DNA of 59,111 nt from Nitrospira sp. (GTDB lineage: Bacteria; Nitrospirota; Nitrospiria; Nitrospirales; UBA8639). Shown in pieces: positions 7,922-16,616 of this stretch. Under the pieces are notes generated by a model. The model was given only the letters and a program-made list of their open reading frames with translations. It was not told the DNA's origin and searched no databases. The position numbers were made by a program, and so were the translations under genes. Position 1 is the stretch's first letter, and every line of letters starts with the position of its first letter. The stretch spans positions 24,107 to 83,217 of the forward strand of contig WTGX01000017.1 of NCBI GenBank assembly GCA_011523385.1, given 5' to 3'.

Positions 7922-8518
7922 TACCCGACATGCAAACCCTCGGCCCGAGCCTTTTCCAGAATATCCATGAGAACCAAACTCTGTTTTTCTGACGGAATCT
8001 TACGCGGTATCTGTTGTGCTATTTTCAGAATTCCAACCTCCTTCGGCGATATAGTCCCCTTTTCTGAAAGACTTTGAGAAATTTCTCTCCATTTAGGGGC
8101 GCCAATTTCTACAGATCTTTTTTGCGCATCAATTCCATTGTCAATCTTCTGCGTTTTTTTTTGCGTCCTTCATCCTTGTTTCTTGCTCTGCATGAGAGAT
8201 AAGTCTGTTCAAAAATCCAGACGGAAAAGAAGTCTCCAGTTCACCGATTTTTGCTTGTAAGCCTGTCCAACAGGCGTCCTTCTTACACCATTCCGTGACA
8301 TTTGAAATGCCGGGCGGAGTTTGCACGATGCTGTCATTTGCGAACTTTGCAGCCACTTCGAGTGCCTTAACAAGCGTCGAGTTCAAAGACTGCGTTTTCC
8401 ATATATCCATAAAATCAACAGACTCTCCAAAGACACTGATTGCGGCAAAGTCGGGCAACTTGGCTAAAATCAGTATTCTCCCTGAACCAAATAGCTTACA
8501 AAAAGAGAGAACAGACCC
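7922..8518 (-). pseudogene. AIPR-family (abortive infection) C-terminal remnant, frameshifted
   Basis: Reading the minus strand from 8518, the frame gives FCKLFGSGRILILAKLPDF, a DIWKTQSLNSTLVKAL helix and a VTEWCKKDACWTGL motif typical of the AIPR C-terminus. It reaches a TGA at 8141. Shifting frame at the long A-run (about 8148-8158) restores a continuous tail: APKWREISQSLSEKGTISP, then IAQQIPRKIPSEKQSLVLM and EKARAEGLHVG, ending at 7922. An in-frame TGA at 8519-8521 blocks extension upstream, and the roughly 500-600 residue N-terminal part is absent. The region is AT-richer than its neighbours, which suggests a decayed, transferred phage-defence gene. Confidence 0.6.
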
Positions 8519-8700
8519 TCAAATTTATCCAAAACAGGATTCCAGCAAAACTACAGAATATAAGAATACCCAAAGTTTTGTTTGCAAAAAATACAGATTG
8601 GTTTGTAAATCTTCTCAAAGTAAGAAGCCACAACCCTTATCTTGCCTCCGGTCCTTCAATGTGATAGGAATACGTGCCTTTGACGAGTGGAGGACTGGCG

Positions 8701-9444
8701 ATGCCCGATCAATCAATTCCCGTGCCCGGGGTTGATGAGGAAGAGACGTTTCCCGAATGGGTCACGGTCGTGGGGTTGAAAATTCGCGACCAGGGTGAGG
8801 TCAAAGTGGCCCGGACGACCGATTCCACCATCAAGGCCGGTGACCACGTGCTCCTGGACTTGGAGAACGATACGACCTACGGCACCATTTTTTCCCCGCC
8901 GCATTCTCAACCGTTCCTTCCTCCCATGCGGGTGATGCGGGGCATCCTGCGGAAAGCGACACCGGAAGACGAAGTCGCCATTGCCCACCAGAAAGAGTTG
9001 TCCTCCTCCGGCATCGTGTTCTGCCGGGAGCGGGCTAAGGCGCTGGGTTTGCAGATGAAGTTGGTCGAAGTGTACGGGTCGCTTCGGCGGCGGGCCCTGA
9101 CGTTCAGCTACACCGCGGAATCGCGCGTTGATTTTCGGCAACTCGTTAAAGATCTGGCGCGCGAGTTCAATTGCTGGATCGAAATGCGGCAAATTTCCAG
9201 CAGGGATGAAGCTCGTCGCCTGAGCGGGGTCGACACCTGCGGGCTTGTCCTCTGTTGCGCGCGGTTTCTCACGGATTTCAAGCCCGTGAATCTCAAGTTG
9301 TCCCGTCGTGAAGCGGCGTGGTCCAATGACGCGCATCGCATCGGGGTCTGTGGACGGTTGAAGTGTTGCCTGATGTTTGAAAGCGAGGATTGGCCCACCC
9401 CCAAGGCGCCCGATCAACAACTCATTCAACCCACTCGATCCTAA
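8701..9444 (+). CDS. ricT: PSP1-domain protein, RicT/YaaT family
   Basis: I use the ATG at 8701, preceded by GGAGG at 8 bases, rather than the GTG at 8674. The 247-residue protein carries a PSP1 domain (SGIVFCRERAKALGLQMKLVEV, then LTFSYTAESRVDFRQLVKDLA). The cysteine pattern follows, with CGLVLCC and GVCGRLKCCLMFE. These match the clustered cysteines of RicT, which in Bacillus binds Fe-S clusters with RicA/RicF and directs RNase Y. In other phyla the exact role is less clear. It is probably housekeeping rather than part of the RiPP cluster. Confidence 0.8.
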   Translation: MPDQSIPVPGVDEEETFPEWVTVVGLKIRDQGEVKVARTTDSTIKAGDHVLLDLENDTTYGTIFSPPHSQPFLPPMRVMRGILRKATPEDEVAIAHQKELSSSGIVFCRERAKALGLQMKLVEVYGSLRRRALTFSYTAESRVDFRQLVKDLAREFNCWIEMRQISSRDEARRLSGVDTCGLVLCCARFLTDFKPVNLKLSRREAAWSNDAHRIGVCGRLKCCLMFESEDWPTPKAPDQQLIQPTRS

Positions 9445-9491
9445 TTGTTGTCCTGTACGCAGACGGGCCGCAGTCTCAAGAGGTGTTTCAG

Positions 9492-9911
9492 ATGAGTGCC
9501 CCACCTCGTTTTATCATCTACGCCCATAACGCCACCTACGACAAATTGCACCAGGTGGCGACCATCGCACTCACGGCCTCGGCCATGGGCAAGGACGTGG
9601 TGGTCGTGTTGTTGTTTTGGACTATTAAAAAGCTCGCCGAGGGGAAGCTCGATGACGTTGATTTTCCGCCGGAGTATGACCGCTACCATGATGAAGTGGC
9701 CCGCTTGCTTGCCGAGCGCAAGGTTCCCCTGATTTCGGAGATGCTTGAGGAGGCCAAGAAAGTGGGAAAATTTCGCCTGATCGCGTGCAGCGCCGGGTTG
9801 GAATACATGGGCGTCGACGCGGAAACCGTGGCCAAACAGGTGGATGAGGTCATGGGGCTTCCCGCCATCCTTGCACTGGCGGCCGGTGCCGAGACGACCC
9901 TGTTCGTGTAG
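9492..9911 (+). CDS. DsrE-family protein
   Basis: The ATG at 9492 (MSAPPRFIIYAHN) is preferred; the frame is open from 9390, but that part overlaps ricT. The 139-residue product has the DsrE Rossmann-like pattern. There is an N-terminal strand, ATIALTASAMGKDVVVVLLFW, then LISEMLEEAKKVGKFRLIACSAGLEYMGV, with the conserved cysteine in ACSAG. Relatives handle persulfides or act as small sulfur carriers, often as multimers in the cytoplasm. It lies 47 bases after ricT and could be in the same transcript. Confidence 0.8.
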   Translation: MSAPPRFIIYAHNATYDKLHQVATIALTASAMGKDVVVVLLFWTIKKLAEGKLDDVDFPPEYDRYHDEVARLLAERKVPLISEMLEEAKKVGKFRLIACSAGLEYMGVDAETVAKQVDEVMGLPAILALAAGAETTLFV

Positions 9912-9943
9912 CCTGAACTTGACCGGTTTGTGATTCGCTCGAA

Positions 9944-11329
9944 ATGAGCAGGAATCGAAAAGTTCTTGTGGTTGGCGCTGGAATGGCGGGGCTGGGTGCT
10001 GCCTACACGCTCCGCAAGCATGATCTGGATGTCACCGTATTCGAAGCGTCTCCGCATCCCGGAGGTCGAATCTTCGGAGAGGAGGTTGATGGTTTTCATA
10101 TCGATATCGGGTCGAATATTTTCCTGGAAACCTATGGCACTGTCGCGCAGGTGGCGGAAGAACTCGGTGTTTCGTTAAAGCGAACTCCCGTCCCGATCAA
10201 TGGCGGCGTGTACCACAATGGCAGATTTCATGCTTTCTACGGTGGTACTCGACTGAGAGACCAGTGGAAAACGGCCAAAACGATTCTGTCGTTTCAACTG
10301 CTGTCGCCCAAGGGAGTCTGGCAGGCGCTGAGGTGCCTGCGGATGCTGAATGCCCGAAGTCACGATTTGAGCTTCGACGACCATTCGCGCATGTTGAATC
10401 TGGATACCGGAGAAAGCGCCGCCGAGTTTTTCGAATCAAACTTCGGAACCGAGTTTCTTGAACGGCTCGTTGGACCCTACCTGAGTTGCTATACGTTTGG
10501 GCACCCGGAGCAGGTTGGCGTAGCCTATGCGATGGCGGTTCTGTGGCATTTCGGCTTAAATGGAGCCGCGTGGCCGGTCCGCCCCGGCGGGAAGGGGAGA
10601 GGGGAATTCATGGATGCTCTCGTGCATGCCTGTGATGAAAGCATCAGGACAGCCACACCAGTCCGGCGGATCGTCCTTGAGGACGGAGTCGCAAGAGGCG
10701 TGATCACGGAAGCGGGTTTCGTCGAGGCCGATGCGGTCATCTGCGCGACGACTGCCACCACGGCCCTCAAGATCGCTCCTGACCTCCCATCAGGCATCAG
10801 CGACGTCTTGCGTCGAGTGACCTATTCCAAATGTTGCCGCGTGTTCTTCGGCGTCGATTCGAGTCCGTTCCCCGCAGACTGGTATGCCGTAAATTTTCCG
10901 CGACAAACGGGAGCGCCCATGATCGGCATGAGCAACTCCGCCGTGCTGGCTCCGGAGTCCGTCCCTGAGGGAAAGGCCCTTATCGACGCGCTTGTCATCG
11001 ACAAGCAGGCCGAAGAATTGTTCGCATTGAATGATGAGCAGGCCGGGGAACGGGTTCTTGCGGAAATTCGGAAATACGTCCCGGCGATGTCCAAAGAACC
11101 GCTATTCATCCGCGTCTATCACTGGGATGAGGCCGTGTGCCTGGTGCCCGGCGGCATGATGACGGCGCTCGCGCAAGTGCGCCGGCAAAGCCTCGATCAC
11201 GTCAAAGGCTTGTTTCTCGCCGGCGAATATATGGGAGTCCCGTCGACGAACGGAGCGTTGCGAAGCGGCATAGACGCTGCGGACGACTGTGCGGCTTTCG
11301 TGTCCCGCCAACCTGACCGGCCTTTCTGA
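9944..11329 (+). CDS. FAD-dependent amine-oxidase/protoporphyrinogen-oxidase-like enzyme
   Basis: The 461-residue protein opens with the dinucleotide-binding motif VLVVGAGMAGLGAAYTL, then FEASPHPGGRIF (the 'GGR' motif). It ends with GLFLAGEYMGVPSTNGALRSG, the FAD-contacting motif of this superfamily. The middle is closest in style to HemY/protoporphyrinogen oxidase and carotenoid-desaturase-like proteins. It would oxidise a C-N or C-C bond using FAD. It sits 32 bases after the DsrE gene and 86 bases before the AlkB-like gene. The RiPP cluster has no visible SagB-type FMN dehydrogenase, so this enzyme is a candidate oxidase there. Its substrate is not shown by the sequence. Confidence 0.75.
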   Translation: MSRNRKVLVVGAGMAGLGAAYTLRKHDLDVTVFEASPHPGGRIFGEEVDGFHIDIGSNIFLETYGTVAQVAEELGVSLKRTPVPINGGVYHNGRFHAFYGGTRLRDQWKTAKTILSFQLLSPKGVWQALRCLRMLNARSHDLSFDDHSRMLNLDTGESAAEFFESNFGTEFLERLVGPYLSCYTFGHPEQVGVAYAMAVLWHFGLNGAAWPVRPGGKGRGEFMDALVHACDESIRTATPVRRIVLEDGVARGVITEAGFVEADAVICATTATTALKIAPDLPSGISDVLRRVTYSKCCRVFFGVDSSPFPADWYAVNFPRQTGAPMIGMSNSAVLAPESVPEGKALIDALVIDKQAEELFALNDEQAGERVLAEIRKYVPAMSKEPLFIRVYHWDEAVCLVPGGMMTALAQVRRQSLDHVKGLFLAGEYMGVPSTNGALRSGIDAADDCAAFVSRQPDRPF

Positions 11330-11415
11330 GATCCGACAAGCCACTTGACAAAACCCTGCCCTGGTAGACAATAGGTGCGACAACGAGTGTGGTCCCTGGG
11401 AGACCGGAGGTTGCC

Positions 11416-13872
11416 ATGGCTGAGGATAGCGTAGAGCCAGGCGGTTTGAGCGTTGGAACGGCCGGAAGAGAATCGCTCATCCGGCCGTCGATCTGGAACG
11501 CCATCCCGTACTTCGTGCCCCTCGCGATTTTTCCATTCGTGATCATGGCCGCGAGAGACGGCGGCTGGTGGCTCGCGGGTCCGTTCTTTTTTTTCTGGCT
11601 CGCGGACAACCTCGACCCCGTCTTCGGTACGGAAGAGCGGAACTTGGACCCGGGGAAGACGGCCGCAAGCCGGTTGTTCTTGTACAAGCTGGCCGTCTGG
11701 GCATGGGTGGCGCTCTATCCGGTCACGCTCGTGTTCACGCTCTGGCAGATCCTTGTCGCCGACCATTTGGCAACGTGGGAAGCCGTATTGCTGGTGCTGG
11801 CGCTGGGCACCATGGCCCGGCTGACCCTGAATGCCGGCCACGACATGATGCATCGGCGCACCGTCTGGGAGCGCTGGATCGGCGAATTCCTGATGGCGTC
11901 CGTCTCCTTCCCGCAAGAGGTCACGGAGCACGTCTATATCCATCACGCCCATATCGGCACGCCCAAGGATTCCGTGTCCGCGCCCAAGGGCCAGAGCTTC
12001 TGGCAGTACTTGCCCCGGTCCGTGGCGGGCAGCTTCCTCGACACCTGGCGCTTCGAACGCGACTGGCTGGCGCGCCGGCACCTGCCGGTCTGGCACTACA
12101 CGAATCCGGTCTGGCGGTACTTCCTCGAAACCGCCGCGTGGTACGCGCTGGCGTATTGGATCGGCGGCGCATGGGGACTCTTGGTCCTCGCCAGCATTTG
12201 CGTCCTGGGGATCTTCCAGTTGAGGATGGTCGACTATATCCAGCACTACGGGTTGCAGCGCATCCGTCTACCCAACGGCCGGTTCGAGCGGGTCCGGCAC
12301 CGGCATTCCTGGAGCGCCGCCTACAAATTTTCCAACTGGCTCTATTACAATGCGCAACGTCATGCCGACCACCACATCGTGGCAACCCGGCTCTACGCGC
12401 TGTTGCGGCATAGTGGCGAGGACGAGGCGCCGCAACTGCCGGGAACTTACGGCAAGGTATCAGGCTTGGTCCTGTTTCCCCGGCGGTGGTTCCGGATGAT
12501 GGACCCGTTGGTCGATCGCTGGCGCGCGCACTTCTATCCGCAGGTCGAGGACTGGCGCGCTTACGACAGCCCGGCGTTCGCCGTGCGTCCGGACGCGTTC
12601 GAGGCGATCGCCGAGATCCTCGGTGCCGCACCGCGCCTCGCCGAGTGGATCAATCGCGCCCCGGAGCTGCTCGATAACCTCCAGGAGAAGGAGTTCACCG
12701 ATCTTGATCTGCCGCCTGGGTTCGGACCGGATCCGGAATTCGAGGCGATCGCCCGCCGCGGTCTCGCGCGCGTGTACTGGACGTACGAATTCGACGTCTC
12801 CGAAATGAAGGAACGCCTCGCCGAGTACCCCGTCCGGGACGTCCGGGATGCCGTCGAGACTGCGCGACACTGGTCGAACGACAAGGTCTTCCAGGTCGGC
12901 GTGCATACGATGCGCGGCAACCTGTCGCCGGTCGAGGCGGGGACGGCGCTGTCGAACGTCGCCGAAGCCTCGATCTCCGCCGTGCTGTCGGCCGTCGAAG
13001 AGGATTTCCGCGTGGATGCCGTGCTGTCGGCCGCGGACGAAGCTGTCGCCGACCCCCGCGATCAGGGCGGGGTGGCGGTGGCGGTCCTGGGCGATCTGGC
13101 CAGCGGTGAGGCGTCCCCGGGCGCCGAACTCGACGTCCTGTTCGTCTACGACGGCGGTCCCCCCGAATATTATGAAGCTCTATGCCGCCGGTTCCTGGAT
13201 GCGCTCCGCGCGTTGTCGCGTGAGAACCTGCTGTTCGTACCGTTCCCCGAGAGCAGCAAAAGCAAGCCCGTCCGATCGCTCGCAGATTTCGTGGAACATC
13301 ACCGGACCACCGGCTCGGCCAGCGAGCTTCTGGAGATGACCCGGGCGCGGTGTGTCTTCACGTCCGGTGATCCTGATATCAAGAGGCGGTTCGATGAGGC
13401 GCGACGCGACATTCTGGCCAACGGCGCCGCGCGAGACACCCTCATCGCCGAATTGCGCGAAGGAGCCGGGGTCACGCCTGAGCCCGGCCTGATGACAATC
13501 GACGACGTGCACGGCGGGCTCCGGGATGTCGAACGCGCCGCCCGGTTTCTGCAATTGACTCTTATCGTCGCTCCAGACGATCCGGCTCCAGGCACGAGTT
13601 CCATCTTCAAGACCGCCGGCAGCCGCGGGTTGATCCCCGCCGACGTCGCGGAGCGACTGGTGGAGGCCGCGAAGACGTGGCGGAACCTGTGTGGCATCTT
13701 GCGGCTGGTTGCGGACGACGGCTTTGCGATCGAGACGGCTGCCCCCAAGGTCAAGGCCGTCATCGCACGAGCCTGCAGCATGGAGGATTTCGACGCGTTG
13801 ACCACCGTGATCCGCGAAACGGCGTCCCGCGCCGCCGCCGATATCGACGCGCTGGATGGCATGACGACATGA
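11416..13872 (+). CDS. AlkB-like diiron hydroxylase fused to a GlnE-like nucleotidyltransferase domain
   Basis: The ATG at 11416 has GGAGG 5 bases upstream. Residues 1-350 form a membrane diiron hydroxylase/desaturase: several hydrophobic helices and the histidine boxes HDMMH (142-146), EHVYIHH (171-177), VDYIQHYGL (His277) and NAQRHADHH (312-320). These follow the AlkB alkane-monooxygenase pattern. Residues about 480-818 instead resemble one half of GlnE, the glutamine-synthetase adenylyltransferase. They show VLGDLASGEASPGAELDVLF (551 onward; Glu-x-Asp where DxD is usual) and a GGLRDVERAARFLQL segment near 699. The hydroxylase should act in the inner membrane on an alkyl chain. The role of the soluble domain is unknown. 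The fusion is continuous, with no stop or frameshift. Confidence 0.8.
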   Translation: MAEDSVEPGGLSVGTAGRESLIRPSIWNAIPYFVPLAIFPFVIMAARDGGWWLAGPFFFFWLADNLDPVFGTEERNLDPGKTAASRLFLYKLAVWAWVALYPVTLVFTLWQILVADHLATWEAVLLVLALGTMARLTLNAGHDMMHRRTVWERWIGEFLMASVSFPQEVTEHVYIHHAHIGTPKDSVSAPKGQSFWQYLPRSVAGSFLDTWRFERDWLARRHLPVWHYTNPVWRYFLETAAWYALAYWIGGAWGLLVLASICVLGIFQLRMVDYIQHYGLQRIRLPNGRFERVRHRHSWSAAYKFSNWLYYNAQRHADHHIVATRLYALLRHSGEDEAPQLPGTYGKVSGLVLFPRRWFRMMDPLVDRWRAHFYPQVEDWRAYDSPAFAVRPDAFEAIAEILGAAPRLAEWINRAPELLDNLQEKEFTDLDLPPGFGPDPEFEAIARRGLARVYWTYEFDVSEMKERLAEYPVRDVRDAVETARHWSNDKVFQVGVHTMRGNLSPVEAGTALSNVAEASISAVLSAVEEDFRVDAVLSAADEAVADPRDQGGVAVAVLGDLASGEASPGAELDVLFVYDGGPPEYYEALCRRFLDALRALSRENLLFVPFPESSKSKPVRSLADFVEHHRTTGSASELLEMTRARCVFTSGDPDIKRRFDEARRDILANGAARDTLIAELREGAGVTPEPGLMTIDDVHGGLRDVERAARFLQLTLIVAPDDPAPGTSSIFKTAGSRGLIPADVAERLVEAAKTWRNLCGILRLVADDGFAIETAAPKVKAVIARACSMEDFDALTTVIRETASRAAADIDALDGMTT

Positions 13873-14063
13873 GTTACTCCCGGTTTCGAAAACGATTGGA
13901 GGCGCTTTTGGCCTTCGCCGACGTCCGCGTCGACGGCGGCCGTCCCTGGGACATTCTGCTCTGCGCCGCCGGCGGCTTCCGGGCCCGGGTCAACCAGGTC
14001 TGGCAGATCGTTTTCTCCGCGAACGGCGTACGTGAAGGGTATTCACCGGCAGATATTCGTTAG
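13869..14063 (+). pseudogene. Fragment related to the cyclopropane-fatty-acid synthase N-terminus
   Basis: The 64-residue ORF overlaps the end of the previous gene by four bases. Its first half (RFRKRLEALLAFADVRVDGG, then RPWDI) resembles the start of CFA synthases, 'a.I.i.G.rPwDIqVh'. The rest (RARVNQVWQIVFSANGVREG) does not continue that family, and the whole SAM-binding domain is missing. It is most likely a decayed remnant. It could still be translated as a short peptide, because the start is coupled to the upstream stop. Confidence 0.4.
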
Positions 14064-14158
14064 CCTCTTCGGGTTGAAGCCTCAGTCCGTTTGAAACTCC
14101 TCATTCCTTTGATCACGGGCGATCACGAAGTTCGATAGCAGCACACTTGAGGAAAAAC

Positions 14159-16492
14159 ATGGGTGAGAAGACGTCGCCGCGCAAGGACTCACGAGTCGGG
14201 ATCCTGAAAAAGATCACCAACGCCGACTCCGGCCTCGTTGAGGTGCCGGTCCTTGTGCCGCATCTCGAATTCCGCCTGATCGGCGATCGACAGGTGTTTC
14301 TGGTTTCCGAAACTTTCAACACGTTGCTCCGCGGACAGGTCCATTGCGATCTCCTGCCGCTTCTCGACGGCCGGCGCACGCACCAGGACATCATTGCCGC
14401 CCTTGCCGGCACGCATTCGGAATCCGATGTTCGAGCAAAGCTGGTTTCCCTGGCCTCCAAAGGCTACGTGGTTTCAGGCGAGTATGCGATGGAACGGGGA
14501 CCGGCTGCGTTCTGGTCCGCGCTGGGCTCCTCTCCACGATGGGCAGAGGAACGCCTGAGGGCATCAAGGGTGATGGTCTCCGGAGATGACGGACGTCTCG
14601 CCCGCCCGCTTGAGGCCATGGGCGTGGCCGTGGGGAGAGAACCCCCAACGCTCTCGGTTATCGTCTGTGCCGATTATCTCGACACACGGCACGCCGGCAT
14701 CAATCAGCGCCAGATCGACTCCGGCGCGCCGTGGATGCTGGCCAGGCCGAAGGGCGTCCAGCCGCTTTTCGGTCCGGTCTTCCGTCCGGCGGAACAGGGA
14801 CCCTGCTGGGCCTGTCTCGCCTATCGCCTGCGCGGCCATCAGGAGATTCACAACTTCCTGCGCAACGTTGCCGGTGACGAGGCCGCCTTTCTTCCCTGCG
14901 CAGCCGAACCTGCCGTCCTGGATTCGGTTTACGGCCTCGTCGCGGTTGAAATCGCCAAATGGTTGGTCATCCAGGAAATGGCGCCCATCCATGAGCAGGC
15001 CGTCTCACTGGACGTTGTGAGTCTGAAGAGCGAGCACCATCCGACCATGCGCCGTCCTCAGTGCTTCACGTGCGGTGATGAGGCATTGTATCGCGCCGAT
15101 CGACTCCCGGTTCCGGTACGGCTGCAGCCGAGTCCGAAAAACATACGCAACAGTGGCGGCCTGCGCTCGGTATCCCCGGAGGAGACCCTCGCCAACTACC
15201 GTCATCTGATCGGTTCCGTCAGTGGTGTCGTGACGTGGCTCACCCGGACCACGGAGGAGACCGATCCCTGGCTGCACGTCCACTGGGCCGGGAGCAATAT
15301 CGCGCTGAGAAACAGGGCCCTGAGTGTGCTGCGACTCAGTTTGCGGACCAAGAGCGCGGGCAAGGGAAGTACGCCGCGACAGTCCGAGGCCAGCGCTCTC
15401 TGCGAGGCGCTTGAGCGTTACTCCGGCGCCTTCCATGGTGACGAGATTCGCTGCCGAAGAAGTTTTGCGGACATCGTCAGCGCCGGGGAGTCACAAGTCA
15501 TCCATCCGAACGATGTCCAGCTTTTCAGTGACCGGCAACTGGACCATGCAGCGCAAATCAACGCTGGCGGCCATCCTTACAACGTGGTTCCTCCACGACT
15601 CGATCCGGACGCGGAGATAGACTGGTCGCCCGTGTGGTCGCTGACCCAAGGCCGGCATCGGTACCTGCCGACGTCCTTACTCTACTACGGCACGTCGGTC
15701 GATCATCGAGACAACTCGGATTTCATTGCAGATTCGAACGGCTGCGCCGCGGGCAATACGCTGGAAGAAGCGATCCTGCAGGGGTTCTTCGAACTGGTCG
15801 AACGCGATGCCTTTGCGATCTGGTGGTACAACCGGTTGCGCCGGCCCGAGGTGGACCTGGAAAGCTTCGGCGATGAATACCTCGCGGGTGCCCGTGACTA
15901 CTACCGCGGCCTGCACCGCGAATTATGGGGACTGGACATCACCAGTGATTTCGGCATTCCGGCCTTCGTCGTTCTCTCGCGCCGGACTGACAAGAAGGCG
16001 GAGGACATCATCTACGGAGCCGGGGCGCACACGGACCCCCACATCGCGGTCTTGCGCGCGCTGTGCGAAATGAACCAGTTCCTGAACTGGGTTCAAGGCT
16101 CGGGACGCGGTGGCGCCGGCTATCAAATCGATGATCCGCAATGTCTGTGGTGGTGGCAGACCGCAAGGCTTGCCGATCACTCGTATCTGGCGCCGGCTCC
16201 CGGTGAGAGACCGCGCGGCAAGGCGGACTATCCCGTTCCCGGTACCACGGACGTCAGGGAGGACGTGGAGTCCTGCCGTGCGCGGGTGGAGGACAAGGGC
16301 ATGGAATTTCTGGTGCTGGATCAGACCCGTCCCGACATCGGCATGCCGGTCGGAAGAGTCATCGTGCCAGGTATGCGCCACTTCTGGGAACGCTTTGCGC
16401 CGGGACGCCTGTTCGACGTGCCGGTGAAGATGGGGTGGCGCGAACGTCCTCTTGGAGAGGAGGACCTCAACCCGGCCCCGGTCATCGGTTGA
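14159..16492 (+). CDS. Fused TOMM leader-binding/ThiF-like and YcaO cyclodehydratase
   Basis: The ATG at 14159 has GAGG 7 bases upstream; a TTG lies four codons earlier. Of 777 residues, about 25-105 form the RRE-like leader-binding module (PVLVPHLEFRLIGDRQVFLV, LLPLLDGRRTHQDIIAAL). The ocin-ThiF-like part follows, with zinc-type pairs GPCWACL (near 214) and PQCFTCGD (near 302). From about 350 it is a YcaO domain with SEASALCEALERYSG (near 409) and an NGCAAGNTLEEAIL...ELVERDAF block (near 527) for ATP/Mg. The C-terminus ends NPAPVIG, a shortened version of the proline-rich YcaO tail. YcaO enzymes cyclodehydrate Cys/Ser/Thr of a RiPP precursor to azolines using ATP. The likely substrate is the Cys-Cys-Cys end of the peptide at 24734-25003. 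Confidence 0.9.
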   Translation: MGEKTSPRKDSRVGILKKITNADSGLVEVPVLVPHLEFRLIGDRQVFLVSETFNTLLRGQVHCDLLPLLDGRRTHQDIIAALAGTHSESDVRAKLVSLASKGYVVSGEYAMERGPAAFWSALGSSPRWAEERLRASRVMVSGDDGRLARPLEAMGVAVGREPPTLSVIVCADYLDTRHAGINQRQIDSGAPWMLARPKGVQPLFGPVFRPAEQGPCWACLAYRLRGHQEIHNFLRNVAGDEAAFLPCAAEPAVLDSVYGLVAVEIAKWLVIQEMAPIHEQAVSLDVVSLKSEHHPTMRRPQCFTCGDEALYRADRLPVPVRLQPSPKNIRNSGGLRSVSPEETLANYRHLIGSVSGVVTWLTRTTEETDPWLHVHWAGSNIALRNRALSVLRLSLRTKSAGKGSTPRQSEASALCEALERYSGAFHGDEIRCRRSFADIVSAGESQVIHPNDVQLFSDRQLDHAAQINAGGHPYNVVPPRLDPDAEIDWSPVWSLTQGRHRYLPTSLLYYGTSVDHRDNSDFIADSNGCAAGNTLEEAILQGFFELVERDAFAIWWYNRLRRPEVDLESFGDEYLAGARDYYRGLHRELWGLDITSDFGIPAFVVLSRRTDKKAEDIIYGAGAHTDPHIAVLRALCEMNQFLNWVQGSGRGGAGYQIDDPQCLWWWQTARLADHSYLAPAPGERPRGKADYPVPGTTDVREDVESCRARVEDKGMEFLVLDQTRPDIGMPVGRVIVPGMRHFWERFAPGRLFDVPVKMGWRERPLGEEDLNPAPVIG

Positions 16493-16616
16493 GAGATCGC
16501 CGTGCTTCGGGTATCTTTGATGGGAGGAGAGCGATATTCGCCGAGGTCCGGTCGCAAGTTGGCGCATGGCTCCTGCGACGACCTTGCCGTCGTGGGATTC
16601 TTCGTAGCGGGCAGCC

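Noticed and set aside
11197..12246. A 349-residue minus-strand frame opposite the AlkB-like gene
   Set aside because: Low-complexity Arg/Gly/Pro/Asp-rich composition typical of antisense to GC-rich genes; the plus strand has intact histidine boxes.
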